From Ruminococcus flavefaciens (GTDB lineage Bacteria > Bacillota > Clostridia > Oscillospirales > Ruminococcaceae), in NCBI RefSeq assembly GCF_900116855.1, contig NZ_UETD01000002.1, positions 213,729 through 277,728 of the forward strand: DNA of 64,000 nt, given 5' to 3'. This document shows positions 52,706-61,208 of the stretch, one piece after another. Each line of letters begins with the position of its first letter. Positions within the stretch are counted from its first letter, which is position 1. Below the pieces are notes generated by a model. The model did not search any database. It had not been told where the DNA came from and saw only the letters and a list, made by a program, of their open reading frames with translations. The translations under genes and the position numbers were made by a program.

Positions 52706-53389
52706 ATGTTAATGGAATTGCTGCGAAATCTATTCTTCTTCGCCCTTCATGTCGAAAACTCATCCGTATTTCCAAAGCCGTTGTCAAAAAAAGAAGAACT
52801 GGAATGCTTTGAAGCCATGTTCTGCGGTGACAGCAAGGCGCGGAGCCGACTTATCGAGCATAATCTCAGGCTTGTAGCCCATATCGTAAAAAAGTACGCT
52901 TTCTCTGCCGATGAACAGGATGAACTGATCTCTGTGGGAACCGTCGGGCTTATCAAGGCTGTGTCGACCTTTGACTATACAAAAGGCTCAAAATTTGCCA
53001 CCTACGCAAGCAGGTGTATCGAAAATGAGATACTTATGCAGTTCCGCGCCGCAAAAAAATCAGCAGGAGATGTGTATATAAACGAGCCCGTTGAGACAGA
53101 CAAGGACGGAAACACCCTCACTCTTATGGACCTTATCGACGATGGAGTGGATATCCATGAACAGGTGGATATCCTTATCCGCTCCCGTCAGCTGTACAGC
53201 TTCATACAGACCTGCCTTGACAAGCGCGAGCTTGAGATAATCACCTACCGCTACGGTCTCTACGGCAGCTCTCCCCACACTCAGAATGAGACCGCAAAGA
53301 AGCTGGGGATATCACGATCATACGTTTCAAGGATCGAGAAAAAAGCCATAGGGAAGCTGAAAAAGCAGTTCGACTGTACTTCTTTATGA
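52706..53389 (+). CDS. sigK: Sporulation-type sigma factor SigK
   Basis: The 227-residue protein follows Bacillus SigK closely: an N-terminal hydrophobic pro-sequence-like stretch (about 1-20), F-P-K-P-L-S, region 2 with LIEHNLRLVAHIVKK and TYASRCIENEILM, and region 4 with LGISRSYVSRIEKKA. SigK directs late mother-cell gene expression in spore-formers. The gene is intact, with no skin-like insertion. GGGAGGT lies 8 bases before ATG. Many Ruminococcus-type bacteria are regarded as non-sporing, so the gene is of interest. Confidence 0.9.
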   Translation: MLMELLRNLFFFALHVENSSVFPKPLSKKEELECFEAMFCGDSKARSRLIEHNLRLVAHIVKKYAFSADEQDELISVGTVGLIKAVSTFDYTKGSKFATYASRCIENEILMQFRAAKKSAGDVYINEPVETDKDGNTLTLMDLIDDGVDIHEQVDILIRSRQLYSFIQTCLDKRELEIITYRYGLYGSSPHTQNETAKKLGISRSYVSRIEKKAIGKLKKQFDCTSL

Positions 53390-53414
53390 GCTTTAACATA
53401 TTACCTCAGTTTTA

Positions 53415-53443
53415 TTGCTATTGTCCGCGATCTATGTTATAAT
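53415..53443 (+). promoter_or_regulatory. Sigma-A-type promoter of the epimerase-HD gene pair
   Basis: TTGCTA (53415-53420), a 17-bp spacer and TATAAT (53438-53443), with an extended -10 TG. Confidence 0.87.
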
Positions 53444-53473
53444 GATCATATCAATTATAATTAGGAGGAAGCT

Positions 53474-54382
53474 ATGGTTATTCTCGTAACAGGCGGAACT
53501 GTATTTGCAAGCCGCTATACTGCCGGATACTTCGCATCTATGGGACACGAGGTATTCGTTCTCAACAGAGGTACAAAACCGCAGCCCAAAAATGTCACAC
53601 CAATTATTGCCGACCGTCACTCTCTCGGTGACACACTCAGAAACCGACACTTTGATGCGGTTATTGACGTAACTGCCTACAACGCCGACGATGTCAACTG
53701 CCTACTGGACGGTCTCGGAACCTTCGGATGCTACATCCTCGTAAGCTCCAGTGCGGTCTATCCCGAAACCCTGCCTCAGCCGTTCAAAGAGGACGGAAGT
53801 ATCGGTGTCAACTCCATATGGGGAAAATACGGCACGGATAAAATCGCCGCCGAGCAGGCACTGAGAAGCAGAGTCCCTGATGCCTATATCCTGCGTCCGC
53901 CTTATTTATGCGGTCCCATGAACAATCTTCACCGCGAAGCCTTTGTATTTGAATGTGCAGAGCAGGGACGGTCATTTTATCTCCCTAAGGACGGCAGTAT
54001 GAAGCTCCAGTTCTTCCATATCGGTGATATGTGCCGATTTGTGGAGCTTCTTATTGAAAAGAAGCCGAAAAAACACATTTTCAACGTGGGCTATCCCGAA
54101 GCTGTCACGATAAAAGAGTGGGTAAATCTTTGTTACGAGACTGTTGGCGAAATTCCCGTATTCAATGAAGTATACGATGATATCCCTCAGAGGAGCTATT
54201 TCCCCTTTTATGACTACGAATACGCTCTTGATGTTGCCGAAATGCTGGAACTTATGCCCGTGCTGACGCCTTTGTCACGCTCCTTGACGGAGTCCTATGA
54301 ATGGTTCGCAGAAAATCGCGGACTTATCATTCGCAAGCCGCTCATGGAGTTCATTGATGCCAACAAGGAGACTCTGAAATGA
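53474..54382 (+). CDS. NAD(P)-binding epimerase/dehydratase-like protein
   Basis: The 302-residue protein is an extended short-chain dehydrogenase with an N-terminal Rossmann fold. The nucleotide motif is G-G-T-V-F-A-S (about 7-13), so the last Gly of the usual GxxGxxG is missing. It then has a serine-rich VSSSAVYP segment and a downstream Y-G-T-D-K that may supply the Tyr and Lys. It resembles CSP41-like epimerases. The substrate is unknown. GGAGGAAG precedes ATG, and its stop overlaps the HD gene. Confidence 0.82.
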   Translation: MVILVTGGTVFASRYTAGYFASMGHEVFVLNRGTKPQPKNVTPIIADRHSLGDTLRNRHFDAVIDVTAYNADDVNCLLDGLGTFGCYILVSSSAVYPETLPQPFKEDGSIGVNSIWGKYGTDKIAAEQALRSRVPDAYILRPPYLCGPMNNLHREAFVFECAEQGRSFYLPKDGSMKLQFFHIGDMCRFVELLIEKKPKKHIFNVGYPEAVTIKEWVNLCYETVGEIPVFNEVYDDIPQRSYFPFYDYEYALDVAEMLELMPVLTPLSRSLTESYEWFAENRGLIIRKPLMEFIDANKETLK

Positions 54383-54822
54383 TTTATACCGACCTTACCT
54401 GCAAAGCAATGAAGCTGGCATATGACGCGCACCACGGTCAGACCGACAAAAGCGGTCTCCCTTACATCTTCCACCCTTTCCATCTCGCAGAGCAGATGAC
54501 CGACGAGATAACGGTCTGTATCGCACTTCTCCACGATGTTGCCGAGGACACCGACATTACCATCGCAGAGCTTGAAAAGGAGTTCCCGGTTGAGGTCACG
54601 GAGGCGCTGAAGCTTCTGACACATGACAAGAATCCGGATTACTTTGACTATATCAGAAAAATAAAGGAGTCCCCTGCCGCTTCTGTCGTCAAGCTTGCGG
54701 ACCTCAGACATAACTCCGATATCTCACGTCTCAGGAATAATCAGGTGCGAAGCTCCGAAAAGACCGCAGAGCGCACAGAAAAGTACAGAAAAGCTATTGA
54801 AATTCTCACGGATAACTGCTGA
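54379..54822 (+). CDS. HD-domain protein of the SpoT/Mesh1-type hydrolase family
   Basis: The 147-residue protein is a lone HD domain like those of RelA/SpoT and Mesh1: H-x-G-Q-x-D-K-S-G, Y-I-F-H-P, the H-D-V-A-E-D-T metal motif (about 54-60) and V-K-L-A-D-L-R-H-N. It probably hydrolyses (p)ppGpp or a related nucleotide; no synthetase domain is present. Its ATG overlaps the epimerase stop (ATGA). Confidence 0.85.
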   Translation: MIYTDLTCKAMKLAYDAHHGQTDKSGLPYIFHPFHLAEQMTDEITVCIALLHDVAEDTDITIAELEKEFPVEVTEALKLLTHDKNPDYFDYIRKIKESPAASVVKLADLRHNSDISRLRNNQVRSSEKTAERTEKYRKAIEILTDNC

Positions 54823-54866
54823 AAAAAATCAATGTAACATTTGTAAATATTATCGCTCCGAGCATC

Positions 54867-54895
54867 TTGATATTTTCGTCCTTTTATGTTATAAT
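54867..54895 (+). promoter_or_regulatory. Sigma-A-type promoter of the DnaD/DnaI pair
   Basis: TTGATA (54867-54872), a 17-bp spacer and TATAAT (54890-54895), with an extended -10 TG. Confidence 0.87.
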
Positions 54896-54928
54896 AGCTT
54901 TTGCAGTATTTTTTCGGAGGTGTCTTTA

Positions 54929-55912
54929 TTGGAATTCAAGGTAAACTGCGGTATATGGGGAGCAATGTTTGGTGTCCCTTCAATAGTTGCCGATAACTTT
55001 CTCAAGCTTGCTTCGGGCAATCAGATAAAGGTGCTTCTGTATCTGCTCAGATGCTCGGGGAAGCTGTGCTCCACCGAGGAGATATCTTCAAACACGGGGG
55101 TATCTGCCGATGAGACTGAGGAGGCTGTCATCTTCTGGCAGCAGGCAAACGTTCTCAGTCCGCAGGCAAACACGGGCTCGGCAGGCATACAGTCCATAAT
55201 GCCTCAGCAGACCGAGGTAAAGGCGGTCCAGCCGCAGCCCCTTGCAAAAAGCGCCCCGGAGCCCATGCCCGACCATAAGACTAATCTCAGCGGCTCGGAG
55301 ATCGCGGCTATCATGGACGGTTCTCAGGATATAAGAGAGCTTTTCAAGATCGCGGAAAGCATTCTCGGCGCACTCAAAAACAGCCAGATGAACTCTATGA
55401 TATGGATGTACGACCACCTCGGACTGAAAAAAGAGGTCATAATCACCCTTATCTCCTACTGCGCTTCCATCGAGAAGATCAATACAGCTTATATGGAAAA
55501 GATCGCTTCCGTGTGGGCTGAAAATGATATCAACACCATCAATGCAGCTCAGGACGAGATACAGCGCATGAACGCCTCCAAGGAGTACTCCGCAAAGATA
55601 GCGAAGCTTTTTCAGATGCAGAGCCGTCCCACTACAAAACAGAACGAGTTCATTCAGCAGTGGAAAAACGCAGGCATCAGCCTCGATCTCATAAGACTGG
55701 CATATGAAAAGACCATCGAGCAGATAAACAAACTCAATTTCAACTACATAAACAAGATACTCATCTCATGGCAGGACAGCGGGTTCAAGACCGTTCAGGA
55801 CGTTGAGGCTGCCGAGAGCGAATACAAAAAGAAACGAACAGGCGTCAAAAAGAACGCCAATGACCCGGATATCGAACAATACGAGTCGGTAATAAACAAA
55901 TTCCTGTATTGA
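54929..55912 (+). CDS. DnaD-domain primosome-like protein
   Basis: A TTG start at 54929 follows GGAGGTG (54917-54923) and the promoter. A longer frame starting at 54695 runs through the HD gene and the promoter and is rejected. The 327-residue protein has an N-terminal winged helix (about 20-75), a Gln/Pro-rich linker (about 80-115), and two DnaD-like C-terminal domains (about 120-290) ending in the YxxxIxxxW pattern (NYINKILISWQ). It probably remodels origin DNA and helps load DnaB with the next gene. Confidence 0.87.
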   Translation: MEFKVNCGIWGAMFGVPSIVADNFLKLASGNQIKVLLYLLRCSGKLCSTEEISSNTGVSADETEEAVIFWQQANVLSPQANTGSAGIQSIMPQQTEVKAVQPQPLAKSAPEPMPDHKTNLSGSEIAAIMDGSQDIRELFKIAESILGALKNSQMNSMIWMYDHLGLKKEVIITLISYCASIEKINTAYMEKIASVWAENDINTINAAQDEIQRMNASKEYSAKIAKLFQMQSRPTTKQNEFIQQWKNAGISLDLIRLAYEKTIEQINKLNFNYINKILISWQDSGFKTVQDVEAAESEYKKKRTGVKKNANDPDIEQYESVINKFLY

Positions 55913-55922
55913 GGAGGTCATA

Positions 55923-56882
55923 ATGGACAGCGAAATATTCGATAAAGCACAGGCTATCCTCACTCTGCGCCGCAAAAAGGCTGAGACCGAAAATGAGGAG
56001 CGTATCCGCGAGATAAACGAAAAGATCCCCCAGATACGGGAGATCAACGAGGTCATTTTCAATACGGGAAAAGAACTTATCTCCATTATTTCCAATGGCA
56101 AAGGCAAGGATATTTCCGATAAGGTGGAGCAGCTGAAACAGTACAATCTCGGCGCTCAGGCTATGTCAAGAAAGATCCTCGCCGAGTACGGCTATCCTGA
56201 GGACTACCTCGATATGCACTACACCTGCCCCAAGTGCTGCGACAGAGGCTACAACGGCAGCAAATTCTGTGACTGCTTCAAGACGATATGCGGAAAACTG
56301 GCTGCGGACGAGCTCAACAAAAACTCTCAGCTGAGCCTTTCAAGCTTTGACAGCTTCTCCCTTACATATTATTCGGGAGAGAACTACTCGGCAATGAAGA
56401 AGATACTGGAGTACACCATGCAGTATGCAGCGACCTTCACTCCAGACTCAAAGAGCATACTGATGTTCGGTCAGACCGGACTGGGCAAGACTCACCTATC
56501 CCTTGCCATAGCAAATAAGGTGCTCGAAAAGGGCTACGGCGTCATTTATGATTCAGCAATAAACATTCTGCGCAGTATAGAAAAGGAGCACTTCAGTCAC
56601 GATCATTCCTCGGAGATGATAGACCTTGTCATGGACACAGACCTGCTTATCCTCGACGATCTGGGCACTGAGTACGAAACTCCGTTCTACAACGCAACTA
56701 TTTACAACATCATCAATACCAGACTTAACCGCCGCAAGCCGTCCATAATCAGTACAAATCTTGATTTTTCCGGTATTTCCCGCAGATACGACAAGCGCGT
56801 GATGTCAAGGATAATCTCAGAGTACTCCTGCCTTGAATTCAAAGGCGAGGATGTAAGACTCCAGAAAAGAAAAAACGCATAA
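55923..56882 (+). CDS. DnaI/DnaC-like helicase loader ATPase
   Basis: The 319-residue AAA+ protein has an N-terminal charged helix (about 5-60), a zinc-binding C-P-K-C-C and C-D-C cluster (about 100-120), and an ATPase domain with Walker A G-Q-T-G-L-G-K-T-H (about 182-190) and Walker B LLILDDLGTE. It resembles DnaI of Bacillus and DnaC of E. coli, which load DnaB. GAGGAGGT lies just before ATG, 10 bases after the DnaD-type gene. Confidence 0.9.
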   Translation: MDSEIFDKAQAILTLRRKKAETENEERIREINEKIPQIREINEVIFNTGKELISIISNGKGKDISDKVEQLKQYNLGAQAMSRKILAEYGYPEDYLDMHYTCPKCCDRGYNGSKFCDCFKTICGKLAADELNKNSQLSLSSFDSFSLTYYSGENYSAMKKILEYTMQYAATFTPDSKSILMFGQTGLGKTHLSLAIANKVLEKGYGVIYDSAINILRSIEKEHFSHDHSSEMIDLVMDTDLLILDDLGTEYETPFYNATIYNIINTRLNRRKPSIISTNLDFSGISRRYDKRVMSRIISEYSCLEFKGEDVRLQKRKNA

Positions 56883-56908
56883 AAAAGGCTGCCATTTTCG
56901 GCAGCCTT
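56881..56908. terminator. Bidirectional terminator between the DnaI-like and lipoprotein genes
   Basis: AAGGCTGCC (56885-56893) pairs with GGCAGCCTT (56900-56908). An A run (56881-56886) gives the U tract for the minus-strand lipoprotein gene; the plus side has only TTTAATT. Confidence 0.87.
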
Positions 56909-56919
56909 TAATTAATCAC

Positions 56920-58191
56920 TTATTTTTTGTCGGTCTCAAGCTTCAGCTTGAAAGGCGAATACTTTCTGAAAGCAGAAGTATTTCTGTTGGAGTCATAGCC
57001 CTCAGCAATGCTCTTCATCATGTCTGTGAAATCGCTGTAATAGCGCTCACTGAGAAGTGCCTCAACATTCTCCTCGCTCCAGAGGTCGTCTTCTGTCATA
57101 CGCTCCTTGATATCAGCCTTGATAATGATATAGATAGTGTTCTCGTCGTATTGATACTTCTCAGCCTTGTAATAATCAAGTCCGTCGAAGACATATGTGT
57201 TATAATCACGGAAAGCCTTCATAGAAGCCTCCGCCTCAGCTGATGCGGTAGTTGTAACAGGATTGCTCTCGTCGGCTGTTGTGGTTGTGTACTTTGTCAT
57301 CGTGATCTCTTTTTCGTAGGGATCGGTCGTTGTAGTAGTTGTTGTCGCATCCTTTGCGGCAGTAGTCGTTGTTGTGGTGGTAGTAGTATAAGTCTCGCCC
57401 GCTTCCTCGGCAGCCTTCTTTGCAGCTTCCTCGGCACGCTTTGCAGCGTATTCGTTATACTCCTCCTCACACTCGTCGATCTTTGCCAGCTTAGCCTTGT
57501 CGGTCTTCTCTGCGTTGATCTCCTTTACATATTGATCTGCCATCTTATTGAGTGTACGGATCTCTTCGTCGCTGTACTTCTCGCCGTTCTCGTCAAGAAG
57601 ATTGATGGTGAAGTACTTTAGTCTTGTGGTCTTGTCTTGGAAGTACTCCTTCAGCTCGTCCTCTGTGCAGCCCTTTTCGCAGCCAAGTCCGTAATAATGC
57701 TTGAAGATAGCCTCCTGCTTGTAGGAATTCTCGATTATCTTCCTGAGAGACTCCTCACCGATACCGTTCTCGCTGAACATCTCGCTGCCCGAGTTTGAAG
57801 AAACAAGTTTCTTTATGTTGTCAAGCTCCTCAGCGGAGAGTGACTCACCGATCTTCTCGAACTCTTTCTCATTCGCAACAAAATCCTTACAAGCCTCAAC
57901 AGCCTTGTTCTGTATCCACTCAGTTGCCGACATATCCTCGATAGTTGCATTCTTAACATCCTCGAGAGAGGGCTCTGTTTTGTTTTTTGCATAGAGCTCA
58001 TTTGCTGCATTGTTATATGCTGTTATTTCATTATAAATAAACACGCCCGCAGGTACTTCATAACCGTCGATAGTAAGAGCTGTCTGAGTTCCCTTACCTA
58101 TAGTTATTGCTTCAGGCGCACCGCAGCCTGCTGATGTTACAGCAAGAGCAAATGCTGCAGCTGCAGCAGCGAACTTATTAAACTTATTCAT
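56920..58191 (-). CDS. Lipoprotein with Thr-tract insertion, possibly foldase-like
   Basis: ATG at 58191 (GGAGG about 10 bases upstream) starts a lipoprotein signal peptide with lipobox T-S-A-G-C23. The 423-residue product has an N-terminal helical region (about 40-190) that loosely recalls SurA/PrsA-type foldases. An Ala/Glu-rich helix follows (about 250-275), then two poly-Thr tracts (about 280-310) and a C-terminal region with a Y-F-T or Y-Y-S-D-F-type helix. No PPIase active-site motif is clear, so foldase activity is only a guess. It is a single-gene unit. Confidence 0.75.
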   Translation of the reverse strand: MNKFNKFAAAAAAFALAVTSAGCGAPEAITIGKGTQTALTIDGYEVPAGVFIYNEITAYNNAANELYAKNKTEPSLEDVKNATIEDMSATEWIQNKAVEACKDFVANEKEFEKIGESLSAEELDNIKKLVSSNSGSEMFSENGIGEESLRKIIENSYKQEAIFKHYYGLGCEKGCTEDELKEYFQDKTTRLKYFTINLLDENGEKYSDEEIRTLNKMADQYVKEINAEKTDKAKLAKIDECEEEYNEYAAKRAEEAAKKAAEEAGETYTTTTTTTTTAAKDATTTTTTTDPYEKEITMTKYTTTTADESNPVTTTASAEAEASMKAFRDYNTYVFDGLDYYKAEKYQYDENTIYIIIKADIKERMTEDDLWSEENVEALLSERYYSDFTDMMKSIAEGYDSNRNTSAFRKYSPFKLKLETDKK

Positions 58192-58236
58192 CTGTAATAT
58201 TCCTCCGATATAATTGTAGATTCCAGATACTGTTTT

Positions 58237-58265
58237 ATTATACAACATTTTTTTCGGTTTGTCCA
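58237..58265 (-). promoter_or_regulatory. Sigma-A-type promoter of the lipoprotein gene
   Basis: On the minus strand, TGGACA (58265-58260), a 17-bp spacer and TATAAT (58242-58237). Confidence 0.82.
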
Positions 58266-58346
58266 TAGCAAAACGAAAATTTTTTCCTTTTTGTCACCTG
58301 TTCAACTTATTAAATAAATTACTTTAATTATTTTTATGTTATTTCC

Positions 58347-58375
58347 TTGACTTAATGACTGAGAAATGATACAAT
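58347..58375 (+). promoter_or_regulatory. Sigma-A-type promoter of the thyX-U32 operon
   Basis: TTGACT (58347-58352), a 17-bp spacer and TACAAT (58370-58375), 39 bases before ATG. Confidence 0.83.
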
Positions 58376-58414
58376 AAATGTATATGCATTATTATAAATA
58401 AGGAAGGTGTCTCA

Positions 58415-59185
58415 ATGAAAGTCAAACTTCTGTCATACACCCCCGAGCCTGAAAAGCTTGTTGCAACAGCTGCCAAGCTCTGCTACTCCAGCAGCGACAT
58501 CGAGTCACTGAGAGACGGCCTCACCGAGGACAAGATATCGGGCTTTATCGATATGCTCGCTTCCATCGGTCATGAGAGTGTTATGGAACACGTCTGTTTC
58601 ACATTCGGTGTTGAGGGCATCTCAAGAGCCTGCTCACATCAGCTGGTAAGGCATCGTATCGCTTCCTACTCACAAAAGAGCCAGCGATATGTTAATGAAA
58701 ACGGCTTTGAATTCATCACTCCCCCCGCTATCGAGGAGGTCCCCGAGGCTAAGGAGGAATACGACAGGGTCATTTCTGAGATAACCGAAAGCTATGAAAA
58801 GCTGGTAAAGCTTCTCACTGATAAGCATATAGAGGAATTCACGGCACAGGGACTTGATGAGAAGTCTGCCCGTTCCAAGGCTTCAAAGCTTGCCAACGAG
58901 GACGCAAGGTTCATCCTCCCCAATGCTTGTGAGACAAAGATAGTCGTAACTATGAATGTGCGCTCCCTCTTCAATTTCTTCCGTCACCGCTGCTGCAACC
59001 GCGCACAGTGGGAAATACGCGCTGTGGCTAATGAAATGCTGAGGCTGTGCCTTGAAGTCGCTCCCCACATCTTCTCCCATGCAGGTCCGTCCTGCGTAGC
59101 AGAGGGCAAATGTCCCGAGGGAAAGATGTCATGCGGCAAAATGAAGGAAGTAAAAGAGTATTTTTCAGCCATGAAAGCAAAATGA
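58415..59185 (+). CDS. thyX: Flavin-dependent thymidylate synthase ThyX
   Basis: The 256-residue protein has the ThyX signature RHRIASYSQKSQRY near residue 80 and the later FRHRCCNRAQWEIR segment. It makes dTMP from dUMP with methylene-THF and FADH2, giving THF rather than DHF. A 5-formyl-THF cyclo-ligase in the same operon fits a folate theme. GGAAGG precedes ATG. Confidence 0.95.
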   Translation: MKVKLLSYTPEPEKLVATAAKLCYSSSDIESLRDGLTEDKISGFIDMLASIGHESVMEHVCFTFGVEGISRACSHQLVRHRIASYSQKSQRYVNENGFEFITPPAIEEVPEAKEEYDRVISEITESYEKLVKLLTDKHIEEFTAQGLDEKSARSKASKLANEDARFILPNACETKIVVTMNVRSLFNFFRHRCCNRAQWEIRAVANEMLRLCLEVAPHIFSHAGPSCVAEGKCPEGKMSCGKMKEVKEYFSAMKAK

Positions 59186-59200
59186 CCCCACGGAGGAACA

Positions 59201-60091
59201 ATGCTTGGATTCAGAGACATCGATATAACCGACAAGGACAGGATAACTGCCGCTCTTGAACATTCACAATTCATGGGCTGCGAGTACAGCTTTGCCAATA
59301 ATATGGCGTGGAAACGTCTGGGCGATTCGCAGATAGCCTTTCACAAGGGCTTCTACATCTGCTGTTCGTTCCGCTCCGAAGACGGTATACCGAGATTTTT
59401 CTTTCCCTCAGGTGAGGGAGACTATAAAGAAGTTATCAATGAGATGAAACAATATGCCGACTCTCTCGGCAAGCCGCTAAAAATCGCAGGCATCACCGAG
59501 CCGACGCTGGCAATGCTGAATGAACTTTTTCCCGACAGCTTCACTGTGGATACAGACGAGGGCGACTGGGATTACATCTATAATTCCACAGACCTCATTG
59601 AGCTGGCAGGAAGAAAATTCCACGGCAAAAGGAACCACCTTGCCCGTTTCAATGAAATAGGCGCCGAATTCTCGCTGATGACAGAAAAGGATTTCGACGA
59701 CTGTATCACATTCAGCGCTGTTGAATACAACAGCAAGCCCGAGGATATGGACCACTCCTTTATCGCCGAGCAGTACGCCATCAATACCTATTTCAGCTAT
59801 TTTGATGAGCTCGGCCTGAAAGGCAGTGTCATAAGGGTAAACGGCAAGGTCGCCGCCTTTACCATCGGTGAAAGGCTCAATAATGAGACCTTCTGCGTCC
59901 ACATCGAAAAGGCGGATACGTCTTACAGCGGCATTTATGCAGGCATAAACAACCTTTTTGCAAAAGCCTGTGCCGCAGACTATAAATATATCAATCGCGA
60001 GGAGGATCTGGGACTTGAGGGACTGAGAAAAGCCAAGCAGTCCTATCACCCTGTTTTTCTCCTGAAAAAATACATTGCTACATTTAAATGA
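59201..60091 (+). CDS. DUF2156-family protein (phosphatidylglycerol lysyltransferase-like C-terminal domain)
   Basis: The 296-residue protein has the paired GNAT-like folds of DUF2156: an N-terminal part with E-Y-S-F-A-N-N-M-A-W, a central D-Y-I-Y-N-S-T-D-L-I-E-L-A-G segment, H-G-K-R-N-H-L-A-R-F, and a C-terminal I-N-R-E-E-D-L-G. DUF2156 is the aminoacyl-transfer part of MprF, but this is a soluble stand-alone protein without flippase helices, so its acceptor is unknown. It follows thyX by 15 bases, with GGAGG upstream. Confidence 0.85.
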   Translation: MLGFRDIDITDKDRITAALEHSQFMGCEYSFANNMAWKRLGDSQIAFHKGFYICCSFRSEDGIPRFFFPSGEGDYKEVINEMKQYADSLGKPLKIAGITEPTLAMLNELFPDSFTVDTDEGDWDYIYNSTDLIELAGRKFHGKRNHLARFNEIGAEFSLMTEKDFDDCITFSAVEYNSKPEDMDHSFIAEQYAINTYFSYFDELGLKGSVIRVNGKVAAFTIGERLNNETFCVHIEKADTSYSGIYAGINNLFAKACAADYKYINREEDLGLEGLRKAKQSYHPVFLLKKYIATFK

Positions 60092-60103
60092 AAGGAACAG
60101 ATC

Positions 60104-60646
60104 ATGATCTACGTTTTTCTTGCAGACGGTTTTGAAGAGACCGAAGCCATCGCTCCCATCGACCTGCTCAGGCGTGCAGGCAAGGATGTGGTGACTGTCG
60201 GTGTCGGCGACAATATCATAAGAGGCTCACACGGTATCCCCGTTGTGACAGATACCATCGCTCAGGAGGCTCCTCTCACTGACGAGCTCGAGATGATAGT
60301 TCTCCCCGGAGGTATGCCCGGAACTCTAAATCTCGAAAAGTCCGATTACGTTCAGAGAGCTATAGATCACTGCGTATCAAACAACAAGTACATCGGCGCT
60401 ATCTGTGCTGCGCCATCTATCCTTGGTCACAAGGGGCTTCTAAACGGAAGGACCGCTGTATGCTATGAGGGCTTTGAAACTCAGCTCACAGGCGCAAACA
60501 TCGGAAACAGCGGTGTTGCCGAGGACGGTATCTTCATAACTGCAAGAGGCGCAGGTGTTGCCGTTGACTTCGGTCTGAAGCTTGTTGAAAAGGTACATTC
60601 AAAGGAAGAAAGCCTCCGACAGCGTAACGCTATACTTTGCGACTGA
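60104..60646 (+). CDS. DJ-1/PfpI-family protein
   Basis: The 180-residue protein has the DJ-1 pattern ADGFEETEA near residues 7-15, and the nucleophile elbow A-I-C-A-A-P near residue 100, with Cys as the likely catalytic residue. Family members are glyoxalase/deglycase-like or of unknown function. The next gene starts 1 base after its stop. Confidence 0.9.
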   Translation: MIYVFLADGFEETEAIAPIDLLRRAGKDVVTVGVGDNIIRGSHGIPVVTDTIAQEAPLTDELEMIVLPGGMPGTLNLEKSDYVQRAIDHCVSNNKYIGAICAAPSILGHKGLLNGRTAVCYEGFETQLTGANIGNSGVAEDGIFITARGAGVAVDFGLKLVEKVHSKEESLRQRNAILCD

Positions 60647-60647
60647 T

Positions 60648-61208
60648 ATGGATAATAAAAAAGAACTGCGAAAACAATACTCCCACACCCGTGCCGAGAT
60701 AAGAGACAAGGTCTCAAAGGATATGGACATCATCGAAAGGCTCCTTGAAGAAGAAAAGATCGCCAATGCGGACCATATCCTCCTCTATGCCTCATTCGGT
60801 TCGGAGGTGGATACATATCTGCTCATTGACAAGCTCATTGAGATGGGCAAGAGCGTTGCACTCCCAAGATGCGGTCAGGAACGCTCCATGACATTCCATC
60901 TTATAAAGTCTGTGGCAGACCTCCATGAGGGTATGTACCGTATCCCCGAGCCTGACAGCTCACTCCCCCAGCCTGTTATCACATCCGACAGCGTATGTAT
61001 AGTCCCCGGACTTGCATTCACGGAGGAGGGCGGCAGGATAGGCTACGGCGGCGGATACTACGACGAATTTATCCTTGATAATCCCGATATATACACTATC
61101 GGTCTCATCTATGAGGAGCTTATCGTCGGCGAGCTCCCCCTCATGCAGCACGACCTGAGAGTCGATATGATAGTAACTGAAGAAAGGACGGTGCTCTGCA
61201 ATGCCTGA
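60648..61208 (+). CDS. 5-formyltetrahydrofolate cyclo-ligase
   Basis: ATG at 60648 is chosen, 1 base after the DJ-1 stop; an in-frame ATG at 60582 lies inside that gene. The 186-residue protein has the N-terminal ELRKQYSHTRAEI, P-R-C-G, G-M-Y-R-I-P-E-P, P-G-L-A-F-T-E-E-G-G-R-I-G-Y-G-G-G-Y-Y-D family blocks. It converts 5-formyl-THF to methenyl-THF. It overlaps mltG by 8 bases. Confidence 0.93.
   Translation: MDNKKELRKQYSHTRAEIRDKVSKDMDIIERLLEEEKIANADHILLYASFGSEVDTYLLIDKLIEMGKSVALPRCGQERSMTFHLIKSVADLHEGMYRIPEPDSSLPQPVITSDSVCIVPGLAFTEEGGRIGYGGGYYDEFILDNPDIYTIGLIYEELIVGELPLMQHDLRVDMIVTEERTVLCNA

Noticed and set aside
54695..54928. Extended N-terminus of the DnaD-type gene
   Set aside because: It would run through the HD gene and the promoter at 54867-54895; the TTG at 54929 has a strong ribosome-binding site.
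57290..57400. Short tandem DNA repeats as a CRISPR-like or microsatellite array
   Set aside because: The repetition is Thr codons within an intact lipoprotein frame; no spacer-repeat structure exists.
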